DNA of 64,000 bases, taken from Palsa-513 sp036510225 (GTDB taxonomy: Bacteria; Actinomycetota; Thermoleophilia; Solirubrobacterales; Solirubrobacteraceae). The stretch lies in assembly GCA_036510225.1 (NCBI GenBank), contig DATCEH010000092.1, forward strand, positions 62,001-126,000, given 5' to 3'. Below the pieces are notes generated by a model. It was not told the DNA's origin. It saw only the letters and a list, made by a program, of their open reading frames with translations, and did not search any database. Positions 43,222 to 51,686 of the stretch are shown here, in pieces (the first letter of the stretch is position 1; every line of letters starts with the position of its first letter). A program made the position numbers and the translations under genes.

Positions 43222-45816
43222 TCAGGTGACGCGGTCGCGCCGTCGCAGGGCCCGCAGGGCCGCGGCCTGGTTGAGCGCGCCGTCCCGCCGGGCCCCCTCC
43301 AGCTCGAGGTCGAGCTCGGCCGCCGTCAGTCGCAGGTCCTCGATGCGCCCGTAGAGCAGCCGCAGATGGCGGCCTGCCAGCCGCCGACCGATCCGCTCGC
43401 CGATCCCCCCGACCGGATCGCCGCCATTCGTGCCGTCGAATCCGTGACCCGCGCCGTTGCGCGAGGGCACGTGCTGGCGAAGGCTCTCCAGCCGCCGCGC
43501 CATCGACCGACCGGCGGCCTCGAGCGAATGTGTGATCGCGATCTCACGGGCGGCCCGCTCGCCACGCCGGTGCGCGGCGTCCTGGTTCTCGAAGACCTCG
43601 CGCATCAGGCGCGCCGCGTGCTCGATGTCCGGCTCGGCCCACTCGGCCTCGGGCGGGTATGGTGAGCTCCCGGGTCCGACCGGGCCCATCTCGTGCCCCA
43701 CGAGGAACGAGTTCTGCTCGGTCATGAAGTCGAGGTTCCCCGAGTATCCCGTGGCGATCACCGGCCGGCCGAGGGCCATCGCCTCGGCCAGGGTCAAGCC
43801 GAAGCCCTCGGCCCTGTGCAGGGAGACGTAGCAGTCGCAGCTGGCCGTCACCGCGTGGTTGTCGTTGCGCTCGAGATAGCCCTCCCGCACGGTGATGCCG
43901 GGGGACGCCGACGCCGCCTCGAGCAACCGCCTGCGGTTCGCGGGATCCGCCTCGCCGTTGACCGCCCTGATCGCCAGCGCGACGCCGCTCGGCTCCGGGA
44001 AGGCGCTCTTGAAGGCCTCGATCACCGCGAGCGGATTCTTGCGCTCGAAGACGCTGTGAAAGTCGAAGGTGTGGAGGAAGAGAAAGCCCCCCGGCAGGCC
44101 CAGCGACTCACGGCCGACCCGCACCACGCGCGGCTTGATCACCGGCAGGCGGACCTGGTAGACCGGGATCGTCGAAACCGCCTCGACCGCCGAGGCGACG
44201 TGCTCGGTGCCGACCCAGACCTCGTCCAGCAGCCCGAACGACGGCTGCCAGCGCTCGGGAAAGCGCGAGAGCTCCCACCACCACATGCCGATCGTGTGTC
44301 TCCCGTCGAAGAACGGCTCTCCGGCGTCCTCGCGGAACGCCGGCAGTCCGTCCGCGTTCACGCAGACCAGATTGACCGGGAAATGGGCGGCGCTCACGTC
44401 CAGCGAGGTGAACGGATCCTCGTGCCGCGTGGCCGGCACGCTCCGTCCGCCGACCGGCAGCAGCGGCACCTCAGCCGTGTCGAGCGCCGCGACGACCAGC
44501 CGAGCCGCCTCGCCGACGCCCGACTCGGACTCGAAGTACCCGGCCACGTTGACGCCCCACGGCGGCGGTGGCGCCGTCCGCTGCCGCTCGCGGATCGCCT
44601 GCGCCCGGGTCGCCGGAGGCATCAGCATCGGCGGCAGGGTTCCCGGCTCCATCGCATAGGCGTGGAGCCAGCCGATCAGACCGTGCGCCTGCTCGGCGAG
44701 CTCGAGTCGCGGATATGCCTCGCGGAGCTCCGGCTGGGCCTCGCGAACCAGCCAGCACAGGCGATTGATGCCGAACGCCCCGCCAGCCGGCGCCGGCTCC
44801 GCCAGCCAGGCGTAGAACTCCTCCATCCCGGCGCGGGTGAACGGCGACCGCGAGAGCTTGGCCTCGTCGTGGGCCCGCGCGTAGATGTCGCGCAGCCGCC
44901 GGTCGAAACGCGTCCCGTCGGGCAGCGCGCCCCATCCGTAGGGCAGTCCGCGGGCGGCGAGCTCACCGTTGGCAAGCAGACGCTCGGCGTACTCCCTGCA
45001 CAGCCGCGCGAGCGGCGGGTGGTCGCTGAGGTGGATCCGATCCTGGACGTCGCTGAGGAGCTCCGGGTGCTGGGCGTCGAAGCCGCTCAGGCGCAGCAGC
45101 CGCAGGCGCGCGCCGTCGACCGTCACGCCGTCGTCCTGCTCGGCGATCGAGCGGCCGTAGAGGTTCCAGTACGAGGCCCCGATCCCCGGATCGCGCAGCT
45201 CGTGCTGGCGGGCGGCGATCGTCGTCAGCCGATCGATCGGGGCCGCCCCGCCGGCCGGTCCCGCGCCCGCGCTCGCCCGGTGGGCCCACCACCCCAGCAC
45301 CGCCTCCTGATCGCTGCCGGGCGCCAGCGCGAAGAGCCCCGGATCGTGGAGCCCCGCCCCCCGGAGGTCGGCCTCGTTCGGACGCCGCCCGTCGGGCGGA
45401 AGCGGCGCCGGCGTACGCGCCCAGACGAGCACGCCGTGCTCGCTGGCCGCCCGCTCGATCTCCTCGAGCGAGCCGGTCACGTATGAGTCGGCCTCGAGGT
45501 AGCAGACCGGCCGGCCGGACTCGCGAGCCAGCAGGTGGGCGATCAGCGCCGGCTTGACGGCCTCGCGCAGCTCGTCACAGTCGAGCCGTGCGGCCAGCTG
45601 CGCAAAGCCCGGGATCGACAGCGCCGCCGGTCCGAGCACCTCGACCTCCGCCTCTGCCACGAGCGACGCCGCCAGCTCCCCCGGCTCCTCGGCCGCGTCG
45701 CAGTCGTCGAGCACGAACACGACGCACCGCGCGTGCGGGTCATGGCGTCTGAGCGACTCGGCCAGCGTGCGCGCGCGCGCAAGCTCGCGTCGGGCGACGA
45801 TCGTTGTGAAGTGCAT
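43222..45816 (-). CDS. multidomain glycosyltransferase with C-terminal GT4
   Basis: An 864-residue protein from ATG 45816. Residues 1-250 resemble a GT-A or GT8-like domain (HFTTIVARRELARARTLAES, RCVVFVLDDCDA, RPVCYLEADSYVTGSLEEIE). A helical domain follows at about 290-400 (SRSPFTRAGMEEFYAWLAE). Then from about 420 a GT4 domain: WGVNVAGYFESESGVGEAAR, FLFLHTFDFHSVFERKNPLA, SCDCYVSLHRAEGFGLTLAE, AMALGRPVIATGYSGNLDFM. The last 90 residues are a basic helical tail. It opens a four-gene leftward operon, divergent from the Wzm/Wzt operon. Confidence 0.87.
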   Translation of the reverse strand: MHFTTIVARRELARARTLAESLRRHDPHARCVVFVLDDCDAAEEPGELAASLVAEAEVEVLGPAALSIPGFAQLAARLDCDELREAVKPALIAHLLARESGRPVCYLEADSYVTGSLEEIERAASEHGVLVWARTPAPLPPDGRRPNEADLRGAGLHDPGLFALAPGSDQEAVLGWWAHRASAGAGPAGGAAPIDRLTTIAARQHELRDPGIGASYWNLYGRSIAEQDDGVTVDGARLRLLRLSGFDAQHPELLSDVQDRIHLSDHPPLARLCREYAERLLANGELAARGLPYGWGALPDGTRFDRRLRDIYARAHDEAKLSRSPFTRAGMEEFYAWLAEPAPAGGAFGINRLCWLVREAQPELREAYPRLELAEQAHGLIGWLHAYAMEPGTLPPMLMPPATRAQAIRERQRTAPPPPWGVNVAGYFESESGVGEAARLVVAALDTAEVPLLPVGGRSVPATRHEDPFTSLDVSAAHFPVNLVCVNADGLPAFREDAGEPFFDGRHTIGMWWWELSRFPERWQPSFGLLDEVWVGTEHVASAVEAVSTIPVYQVRLPVIKPRVVRVGRESLGLPGGFLFLHTFDFHSVFERKNPLAVIEAFKSAFPEPSGVALAIRAVNGEADPANRRRLLEAASASPGITVREGYLERNDNHAVTASCDCYVSLHRAEGFGLTLAEAMALGRPVIATGYSGNLDFMTEQNSFLVGHEMGPVGPGSSPYPPEAEWAEPDIEHAARLMREVFENQDAAHRRGERAAREIAITHSLEAAGRSMARRLESLRQHVPSRNGAGHGFDGTNGGDPVGGIGERIGRRLAGRHLRLLYGRIEDLRLTAAELDLELEGARRDGALNQAAALRALRRRDRVT

Positions 45817-45826
45817 GGCCGTCGCA

Positions 45827-45832
45827 ATCCTA
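45827..45832 (-). promoter_or_regulatory. -10 hexamer TAGGAT before multidomain glycosyltransferase
   Basis: On the complement TAGGAT ends 10 nt before the ATG at 45816. Confidence 0.5.
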
Positions 45833-45867
45833 GCCCGGCCCCCGCGCCAACCGAGGGTGACGTCGTC

Positions 45868-45916
45868 GTGGGCGCACAACGCCCACGGGTCGTGCCTCCC
45901 CGGCAGGACCGTGGGC
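45868..45916. promoter_or_regulatory. GTGGGC inverted repeats between divergent glycan operons
   Basis: GTGGGCG (45868-45874), five bases, then CGCCCAC (45880-45886), with a further GTGGGC at 45911. The sites lie between the two divergent -10 hexamers at 45827 and 45923, a position suited to an operator controlling both operons. Confidence 0.4.
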
Positions 45917-45922
45917 ACGTGC

Positions 45923-45928
45923 TAGCGT
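45923..45928 (+). promoter_or_regulatory. -10 hexamer TAGCGT before methyltransferase operon
   Basis: TAGCGT ends exactly 7 nt before the ATG at 45936. Confidence 0.6.
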
Positions 45929-45935
45929 CCAGCCG

Positions 45936-47021
45936 ATGAGCACGCTCGAGGCTCGGCGGCTGGTTCGCCGCGTGATCGAGCTGGCCGCCAGACGGGTCCT
46001 CGCCGCGGTCGATCCGCCGTCCCTCGCCACCGCCGACGAGCCCGGCGTGGCCGGCGACCCGCAGAACGGGTGGAGCTTCGAGCGGGACCTCGGTCCGGCC
46101 GAGCTGGCAGTCGAGGGGCACCGCGTGAGCTCGATCCTCTACGAGCGTCTGACCGAGGAGAAGATCGCCGACGTCGAGCGGCGGATCCTCGAGACGCCCG
46201 AGCTCGGCCACTATCTGGCCGGCCAGCCGAGCCTTGCCACGCGGCGCTACCTCTCGCTCTCCTGCGGCATCTGGCTCGCCGTGCCAGGCCTGCTCGACGG
46301 TACCGGGCTGGTCAGCGCACAGCCGCCCGACGACGTTCACGCGATGGCCCGGGGCCCGCTCTCGGCCGGCGGCGGCCTCTACGAGGCGGACATGATCACG
46401 AGCGCCCTGGAGAGCTGCGGGGTGGAGCTGGCCGACGTCCGGGACGGACTCGACTTCGGCTGCTCGTCCGGCCGCGTCGTGCGTGTCCTCGCGGCCGCCT
46501 TTCCCGAGACCCGGTGGCGCGGCTGCGACCCGAACGCCCGAGCGATCGAGTGGGCGTCGGACGCCCTGCCGGCGATCGACCTCTTTCTCAGCGACGACGA
46601 GCCGCCGCTGAGCCTGCCCGACGCGTCGCTCGACCTCGTCTACGCGATCTCGATCTGGTCGCATTTCGAACCGCAGCTCGGTCTGCGCTGGTTCGAGGAG
46701 ATGCACCGCCTGATCCGCCCGGGCGGCCACCTGCTCTGCACGACGCACGGTCTCGCGTCGGTCGACCACTACGCCAGGCACAGGCTACGAGCCGCCGGCC
46801 AATCACGCGAGATCGCCAAGGCGCTGTATGAGCGGGGCTCCTGGTATGCGCCCGAGTTCGGCGAGGCCGGCGACTGGGGCGTCGTGAACCCCGGCTGGGG
46901 CACGGCGTTCCTCTCGCCCGAATGGATTCTCGCGAACCTTTTGCCTGCCTGGCACGTTCTTGAGTTTGCACCCGGCCGCAACCAGGAGAACCAGGACGTC
47001 TATGTACTTCGCCGCGTCTGA
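45936..47021 (+). CDS. SAM-dependent methyltransferase
   Basis: A 361-residue protein with a methyltransferase domain at about residues 165-290: GLDFGCSSGRVVRVLAAAFP, WRGCDPNARAIEW, LDLVYAISIWSHFEPQLGLR and MHRLIRPGGHLLCTTHG. The N-terminal 160 residues are helical, without a known domain. It is the first gene of the rightward operon with the ABC exporter, so it probably modifies the exported glycan. Confidence 0.88.
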   Translation: MSTLEARRLVRRVIELAARRVLAAVDPPSLATADEPGVAGDPQNGWSFERDLGPAELAVEGHRVSSILYERLTEEKIADVERRILETPELGHYLAGQPSLATRRYLSLSCGIWLAVPGLLDGTGLVSAQPPDDVHAMARGPLSAGGGLYEADMITSALESCGVELADVRDGLDFGCSSGRVVRVLAAAFPETRWRGCDPNARAIEWASDALPAIDLFLSDDEPPLSLPDASLDLVYAISIWSHFEPQLGLRWFEEMHRLIRPGGHLLCTTHGLASVDHYARHRLRAAGQSREIAKALYERGSWYAPEFGEAGDWGVVNPGWGTAFLSPEWILANLLPAWHVLEFAPGRNQENQDVYVLRRV

Positions 47022-47039
47022 CGGGCCCGCCCGGCTTGC

Positions 47040-47045
47040 TAGCGT
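47040..47045 (+). promoter_or_regulatory. -10 hexamer TAGCGT before wzt
   Basis: TAGCGT ends 9 nt before the TTG at 47055, giving the exporter genes a possible promoter of their own inside the operon. Confidence 0.45.
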
Positions 47046-47054
47046 TCGCCGGCC

Positions 47055-48335
47055 TTGACGACAGCCACCACACGATCGGGAGCCACGACGACGGCCCCCG
47101 CTCGATCGGGTCGGTCGGCCGTTACGGTCGAGCACGTGAGCAAGGCATTCCGCCTGCCTCACCAGCAGTACCACACGCTCAAGGAGCGCGCTCTCCACCC
47201 GTTCCGCTCGAGCACCTTCGACATTCTCCAGGCCGTCGACGACGTCAACGTCGAGATCGCCCAGGGCGAGTTCTTCGGGATCATCGGGCGCAACGGCAGC
47301 GGCAAGAGCACGCTCCTGAAGTGCATGGCCGGGATCTACGACATCGACGCCGGCCGCCTGGAGGTCCGCGGCCGGCTGTCGCCGTTCATCGAGCTCGGCG
47401 TCGGCTTCAACATGGACCTGACGGCCCGCGACAACGTGATGATCAACGCGATCATGCTCGGGCTGACCCGCAAGCAGGCGCGCCAGCGCTTCGACGAGAT
47501 CATCGCCTTCGCCGAGCTCGAGGACTTCCTCGACCTGCGGCTGAAGAACTACTCGTCGGGGATGACGGTCCGCCTGGCCTTCTCGGTCGCGATCCAGGTC
47601 GACGCGGAGGTCCTCCTGATCGACGAGGTGCTCGCCGTCGGTGACGCCAACTTCCAGCAGAAGTGCTTCGACGAGTTCCAGCGGCTCAAGAAGGCCGGGC
47701 GGACGATCCTCTTCGTGACCCACGACATGAGCGCGATCGAGCGCTTCTGCGACCGGGCGATGCTGCTCGAGAAGGGGAAGATGCTCGCGCTCGGCGAGCC
47801 GACCGCGATCGCCCGCCGGTACAACGAGCTCAACTTCGGGCGCACCGTTCACAGCCACGCCCCCGAGACGGAGATCGAGCGCGAGGAACAGCGGCGCGAG
47901 GTCGCGATCGTCGACGCGTGGTTCGAGAACACCGGCGGCGAGCGGATTCCGGCGATCGCCTGCGGAGAGCCCTGCCGGGCGTGCGTCGAGGTCCACTTCA
48001 ACAGCGACCTCGAGGACCCGATCTTCGGGTTCACGATCCGCAACGACGTCGGCGCGACGATCTTCGCCACGACGACCGCGCTCGACCACGGGCCGACCGG
48101 GTCGTTCAAGGCCGGCCAGACCGTGATCGTCCGCCTGGACTTCGCCAACTGGCTGTGCCCCAGCCGCTACAACCTGACGCCGTCGATCGCACGGGCGGGA
48201 ATGGGCGCCGACGCGATCGACATCCGCGAGGACATCACGTCGCTCGTCGTCCACAGCGGACACTTCACCGGCGGCGTGGTCAACCTCCCCCATACCTTCG
48301 AGCTGGTCCGCGGACCGGCCGGCCGGCCGGCCTGA
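47055..48335 (+). CDS. wzt: polysaccharide ABC exporter ATPase with substrate domain (Wzt-type)
   Basis: A 426-residue protein from TTG at 47055. The ATPase (about 20-270) has Walker A GRNGSGKST, the exporter-specific LSPFIELGVGFNMDLTARDN, signature NYSSGMTVRLAFS, Walker B VLLIDEVLAVGD and the H-loop FVTHD. The C-terminal 140 residues form a beta-sandwich (VDAWFENTGGERIPAIACGE, IFGFTIRNDVGATIFATTT) like Wzt C-terminal domains, which in O-antigen exporters recognise the finished, capped glycan. It pairs with the downstream permease. Confidence 0.93.
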   Translation: MTTATTRSGATTTAPARSGRSAVTVEHVSKAFRLPHQQYHTLKERALHPFRSSTFDILQAVDDVNVEIAQGEFFGIIGRNGSGKSTLLKCMAGIYDIDAGRLEVRGRLSPFIELGVGFNMDLTARDNVMINAIMLGLTRKQARQRFDEIIAFAELEDFLDLRLKNYSSGMTVRLAFSVAIQVDAEVLLIDEVLAVGDANFQQKCFDEFQRLKKAGRTILFVTHDMSAIERFCDRAMLLEKGKMLALGEPTAIARRYNELNFGRTVHSHAPETEIEREEQRREVAIVDAWFENTGGERIPAIACGEPCRACVEVHFNSDLEDPIFGFTIRNDVGATIFATTTALDHGPTGSFKAGQTVIVRLDFANWLCPSRYNLTPSIARAGMGADAIDIREDITSLVVHSGHFTGGVVNLPHTFELVRGPAGRPA

Positions 48336-48340
48336 CGTCG

Positions 48341-49198
48341 ATGGCCCGCGTCGCCCCAGACCCCGAGACCGTCAGCAGGCGACACGCCCCGTCGGCCGTC
48401 GGCGGGGATCTCCGGCGCTTCTGGAACCTGACCTTCACGCTCGCGAGCACCGACTTCCGGATGACCTACTTCGGCTCGGCACTCGGCTACCTCTGGTCGT
48501 TGATGCAGCCGCTGCTCTACTTCAGCGTGCTCTACGTCGTCTTCACGAAGATCTTCAAGGTCCAGACGAACCCCCCGGTCAAGCACTACGCGGTCTACAT
48601 GCTGACCGGGATCATCCTCTGGACCTTCTTCCTCCAGACGACGAGCACGAGCGTCCAGTGTCTGCTCGCCCGCGAGGGCCTGCTGCGCAAGATGCGCTTC
48701 CCGAGGCTCGTCGTCCCGCTCGCCGTGGCGCTGACCGCGCTCTTCCAGCTCGGCATGAACTTCATCGCCGTGATCCTCTTCGCGGTGATCTCCGGCCTCA
48801 CGCCGCGCGTCTCCTGGCTCGAGCTCCCGGTGCTCGTCGTCCTGATGGCGATCCTCGCGGTCGGCACCGGAATGATCCTCTCCTGCCTGTACATCCGCTA
48901 CCGCGACATCGCGCCGATCTGGGCGGTCGCGGCGCAGATCCTCTTCTACGGGTCCCCGGTCATCTACACCGCGGCCAAATATCCCGGCGGCTTCGTCCGG
49001 ATCGCACTCTGCAACCCGATCGCCGCGATCAACACGCAGATGGAGCATGCCTTCGTCGACCCGACCGCCCACTCCGCCGCCACCGTGATCGGCGGTGGGA
49101 TCCGCTTGGCGATCCCGCTCGGGATCATCTTCGGCGTGTTCGCGCTCGGCCTGTGGTTCTTCCACCGCGAGGCCCCGCGGATCGCGGAGAACCTCTGA
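48341..49198 (+). CDS. wzm: polysaccharide ABC exporter permease (Wzm-type)
   Basis: A 285-residue ABC-2 permease, 5 nt after the ATPase stop. Six membrane helices, with MTYFGSALGYLWSLMQPLLYF, AREGLLRKMRFPRLVVPLAV and ILFYGSPVIYTAAKYPGG, the usual features of Wzm/TagG/RfbA-type transporters for polysaccharide or teichoic acid export. Confidence 0.93.
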   Translation: MARVAPDPETVSRRHAPSAVGGDLRRFWNLTFTLASTDFRMTYFGSALGYLWSLMQPLLYFSVLYVVFTKIFKVQTNPPVKHYAVYMLTGIILWTFFLQTTSTSVQCLLAREGLLRKMRFPRLVVPLAVALTALFQLGMNFIAVILFAVISGLTPRVSWLELPVLVVLMAILAVGTGMILSCLYIRYRDIAPIWAVAAQILFYGSPVIYTAAKYPGGFVRIALCNPIAAINTQMEHAFVDPTAHSAATVIGGGIRLAIPLGIIFGVFALGLWFFHREAPRIAENL

Positions 49199-49200
49199 GG

Positions 49201-49467
49201 ATGGCGCCCGAGGAGACCACCGAGCGAGAGCTCGGGCTGATGCGGGCGCGAATCGTCGCGCTCGAGGCCGAGCTGGTCGAGGTCTCGGCCCGTGCCCAGG
49301 CGGCCGTCGCCGCGGCCCAGGCCCAGACCTACTGGCTCGATCGCTGGCACGTCGATCTCAACGAGCTGATGCGCCGGCCCGGCGCCAAGGAGCTGCGGCT
49401 CGGCCTCCGCGCCGTCCGCTCGGTCGCGCGCGGCGGGCGCCGCCTGAAGCGTCGCCTGCGCTCGTGA
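49201..49467 (+). CDS. small coiled-coil protein of exporter operon
   Basis: An 88-residue protein 2 nt after the permease stop. It begins with heptad helix (ELGLMRARIVALEAELVEVS) and has an Arg/Lys-rich end (SVARGGRRLKRRLRS). The middle, LDRWHVDLNELMRRPGAKEL, recalls end-motifs of glycan-biosynthesis proteins. It overlaps the following transferase by GTGA. Likely an adapter between transferases and membrane or exporter; this is inference. Confidence 0.72.
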   Translation: MAPEETTERELGLMRARIVALEAELVEVSARAQAAVAAAQAQTYWLDRWHVDLNELMRRPGAKELRLGLRAVRSVARGGRRLKRRLRS

Positions 49468-51686
49468 CCGCCGCCCGCTCGATGGGATCCATCTCGACGA
49501 GCTTCCCCAGCGCCTGCGCGGTGATCCCGGTCAAGGATGGCGAGCGCCACCTCGCCGAGCTGCTCGACGCGCTGGCCCGTGAGGGCGTCGACGAGACCCT
49601 GGTGATCGACTCCGGTTCGACTGACCGCTCGCCGGAGATCGCCCGGAGCGCCGGCGCCCGGGTGATCCGGATCGATCCGGGCGACTTCGGCCACGGGCGG
49701 ACCCGCAACCTCGGCGCCGAAGCGACCTCCGCCGAGCTGATCTGCTTCCTCACGCAGGACGCCACCCCCCGCCCCGGCTGGCTGGCCGCCTATCGGGAGG
49801 CGTTCGCGCTCGAGGATCGGATCGGCGCCGCCTACGGGCCGCACGTCGCGCGGGCGCAGACCAGCCCGATGATCGCCCGCGAGCTCGCCGAGTTCTTCGC
49901 CGGCTTCGCGCCCGACGGCCGGCCGCAGATCCAACGCGCCGGCGACGCGGCCTTCCTGTCCAACGTCAACGCCGCCTACCGTCGGGCCTGCTGGACCGAG
50001 ATCCGCTTCCGCGACGTCGCCTACGCCGAGGACCAGGCGTTCGGCGCAGACCTGCTCGCCGCCGGCTGGAGCAAGGTCTACCACCCTGGGGCAGCCGTCC
50101 TCCACGCCCACGACTACGGCCCGATCGAGTTCATGCGCCGCTACTTCGACGAGTACCGCGGGCTCCGCGAGACGACCGGACACATCGAGCCGTTCGGTTT
50201 CTCCGCGACGCTCGCCGCGGTCCGCGGCGGGATGTGTGGCGACGACCGGTGGCTGGCCGCGCGCGGGGCCACGCCGATCGAGCGGGTTCGCTGGCTCGCG
50301 CGGTCGGGCACCCACCACGGCGCCCGCCGCGTCTTCGCCGCGCTCGGATCCCGCTCGGCCGCGCTCCCCGCCGCCGTGCAGCGGCGCATCTCGCTGGAGG
50401 GCCGCGCCGGCGTCGCGCCGGCCGCCCTCAACGGCTCGTCGCGGACCGCTGACGAGTCACCGGAGACCCCTCCCGACGCCGGCGCCGGCGCCGGCACCGG
50501 CGCCGGCGCCGCGGGCCGGGTTCCCCCCGCACGCGCGGTCCGGCCTCGAGCACTCGAGAACGACTTCGCCCTGATCGAGGAGGTCTGGCGCGAGGGGACC
50601 ACCCCCCTGCTGGACCCGGTTCCCGGCATGGCCGACCGCGACCGGCTGCGGATCGCGATGATCCTGCCGCCGTTCACGCGCGGCAGCGGCGGCCACAACA
50701 CCCTGATGCAGATCCTCACCCGGCTCGAGCGCCGGGGACACGTCTGCACCGTCTGGGTGCACGACTTCCTCGGTGTTCATCGGTCCGTCTGGCCGGCCGT
50801 CCTGCGCGCGGAGCTGCGGGAGTTCTTCGCCCCCTTCGAGGGCCCCGTGTACAAGGGCTTCGACCGTTGGCAGGGCGCCGACGTCGTGCTGGCGACCGGC
50901 TGGCAGACCGTCCACCCGGCGTTGCGACTCGACCAGTGCAGGGCCCGCGTCTACGTGGTCAACGACCACGAGCCCGAGTTCTACGCGACGTCGACCGAGC
51001 GCGCCCTCGCCACCGAGACTTACGGCTTCGGGCTGCACTGCGTCGCCGCCAGCCCCTGGCTGCGCGATCTCCTGATCGACACGTACTCGACCAGCGCCGA
51101 CGCCTTCCAGCTCGGCGTCGCCCACGAGATCTACAGGCCCCGGCCGGTCGAGCGCCGCCGCGACACGGTCGTCTACTACGCCCGTCACAGCACGGCGCGG
51201 CGCGCCGTCCCGGTCGGGCTGATGGCGCTCGCCGAGCTCCACCGCCGCCGTCCCGACATCCGGATCGTGCTGTTCGGTGCGAAGACCCCGCCCGACACGT
51301 CGTTCCCGTTTGAGCACCTCGGCGTGCTGACCCCCGAGAACCTCAGCTGGCTCTACTCCGAGTCGACGGTCGGCCTCTGCCTGTCGCTGACGAACTTCTC
51401 GCTGATGCCCAAGGAGATGCTCGCGTGCGGCCTGCCCTGCGTCGAGCTCGCCGGGGTCAGCGCGGAGTCGATCTTCGGACCCGACGGCCCACTCGAGCTC
51501 GCGCCTCTCAACCCGGTACGAATCGCCGATCGCCTCGAGCGACTGGTCGACGACCGTGAGCTCTGGGAGCGCCGCTCACGCGAGGGCATCGAGTTCGTCG
51601 CCAGCCACACGTGGGACCATGCGACCGACGAGGTCGAGGCCGGCCTGCGCCACGCGCTCGCCCTCCGCGAGGACGCGCCTCGGTGA
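49464..51686 (+). CDS. GT2-GT4 fusion glycosyltransferase (WsaF-like C-terminus)
   Basis: A 740-residue protein from GTG at 49464. Residues about 15-260 are a GT2 domain: AVIPVKDGERHLAELLDALA, LVIDSGSTDRSPEIARSAGA, GRTRNLGAEATSAELICFLT with the Q-D-A metal site, then RDVAYAEDQAFGADLLAAGW. A Gly/Ala/Pro linker (about 325-365) follows. The second half (about 385-735) is a GT-B domain with RIAMILPPFTRGSGGHNTLM, VNDHEPEFYATSTERALATE and LSLTNFSLMPKEMLACGLPC, resembling WsaF rhamnosyltransferases of S-layer glycan synthesis. With RmlC nearby, rhamnose is a reasonable sugar. Confidence 0.88.
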   Translation: MTAARSMGSISTSFPSACAVIPVKDGERHLAELLDALAREGVDETLVIDSGSTDRSPEIARSAGARVIRIDPGDFGHGRTRNLGAEATSAELICFLTQDATPRPGWLAAYREAFALEDRIGAAYGPHVARAQTSPMIARELAEFFAGFAPDGRPQIQRAGDAAFLSNVNAAYRRACWTEIRFRDVAYAEDQAFGADLLAAGWSKVYHPGAAVLHAHDYGPIEFMRRYFDEYRGLRETTGHIEPFGFSATLAAVRGGMCGDDRWLAARGATPIERVRWLARSGTHHGARRVFAALGSRSAALPAAVQRRISLEGRAGVAPAALNGSSRTADESPETPPDAGAGAGTGAGAAGRVPPARAVRPRALENDFALIEEVWREGTTPLLDPVPGMADRDRLRIAMILPPFTRGSGGHNTLMQILTRLERRGHVCTVWVHDFLGVHRSVWPAVLRAELREFFAPFEGPVYKGFDRWQGADVVLATGWQTVHPALRLDQCRARVYVVNDHEPEFYATSTERALATETYGFGLHCVAASPWLRDLLIDTYSTSADAFQLGVAHEIYRPRPVERRRDTVVYYARHSTARRAVPVGLMALAELHRRRPDIRIVLFGAKTPPDTSFPFEHLGVLTPENLSWLYSESTVGLCLSLTNFSLMPKEMLACGLPCVELAGVSAESIFGPDGPLELAPLNPVRIADRLERLVDDRELWERRSREGIEFVASHTWDHATDEVEAGLRHALALREDAPR

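Noticed and set aside
43693..45486. 597-codon plus-strand frame inside the multidomain glycosyltransferase
   Set aside because: Antisense to clear GT motifs and lacking any of its own.
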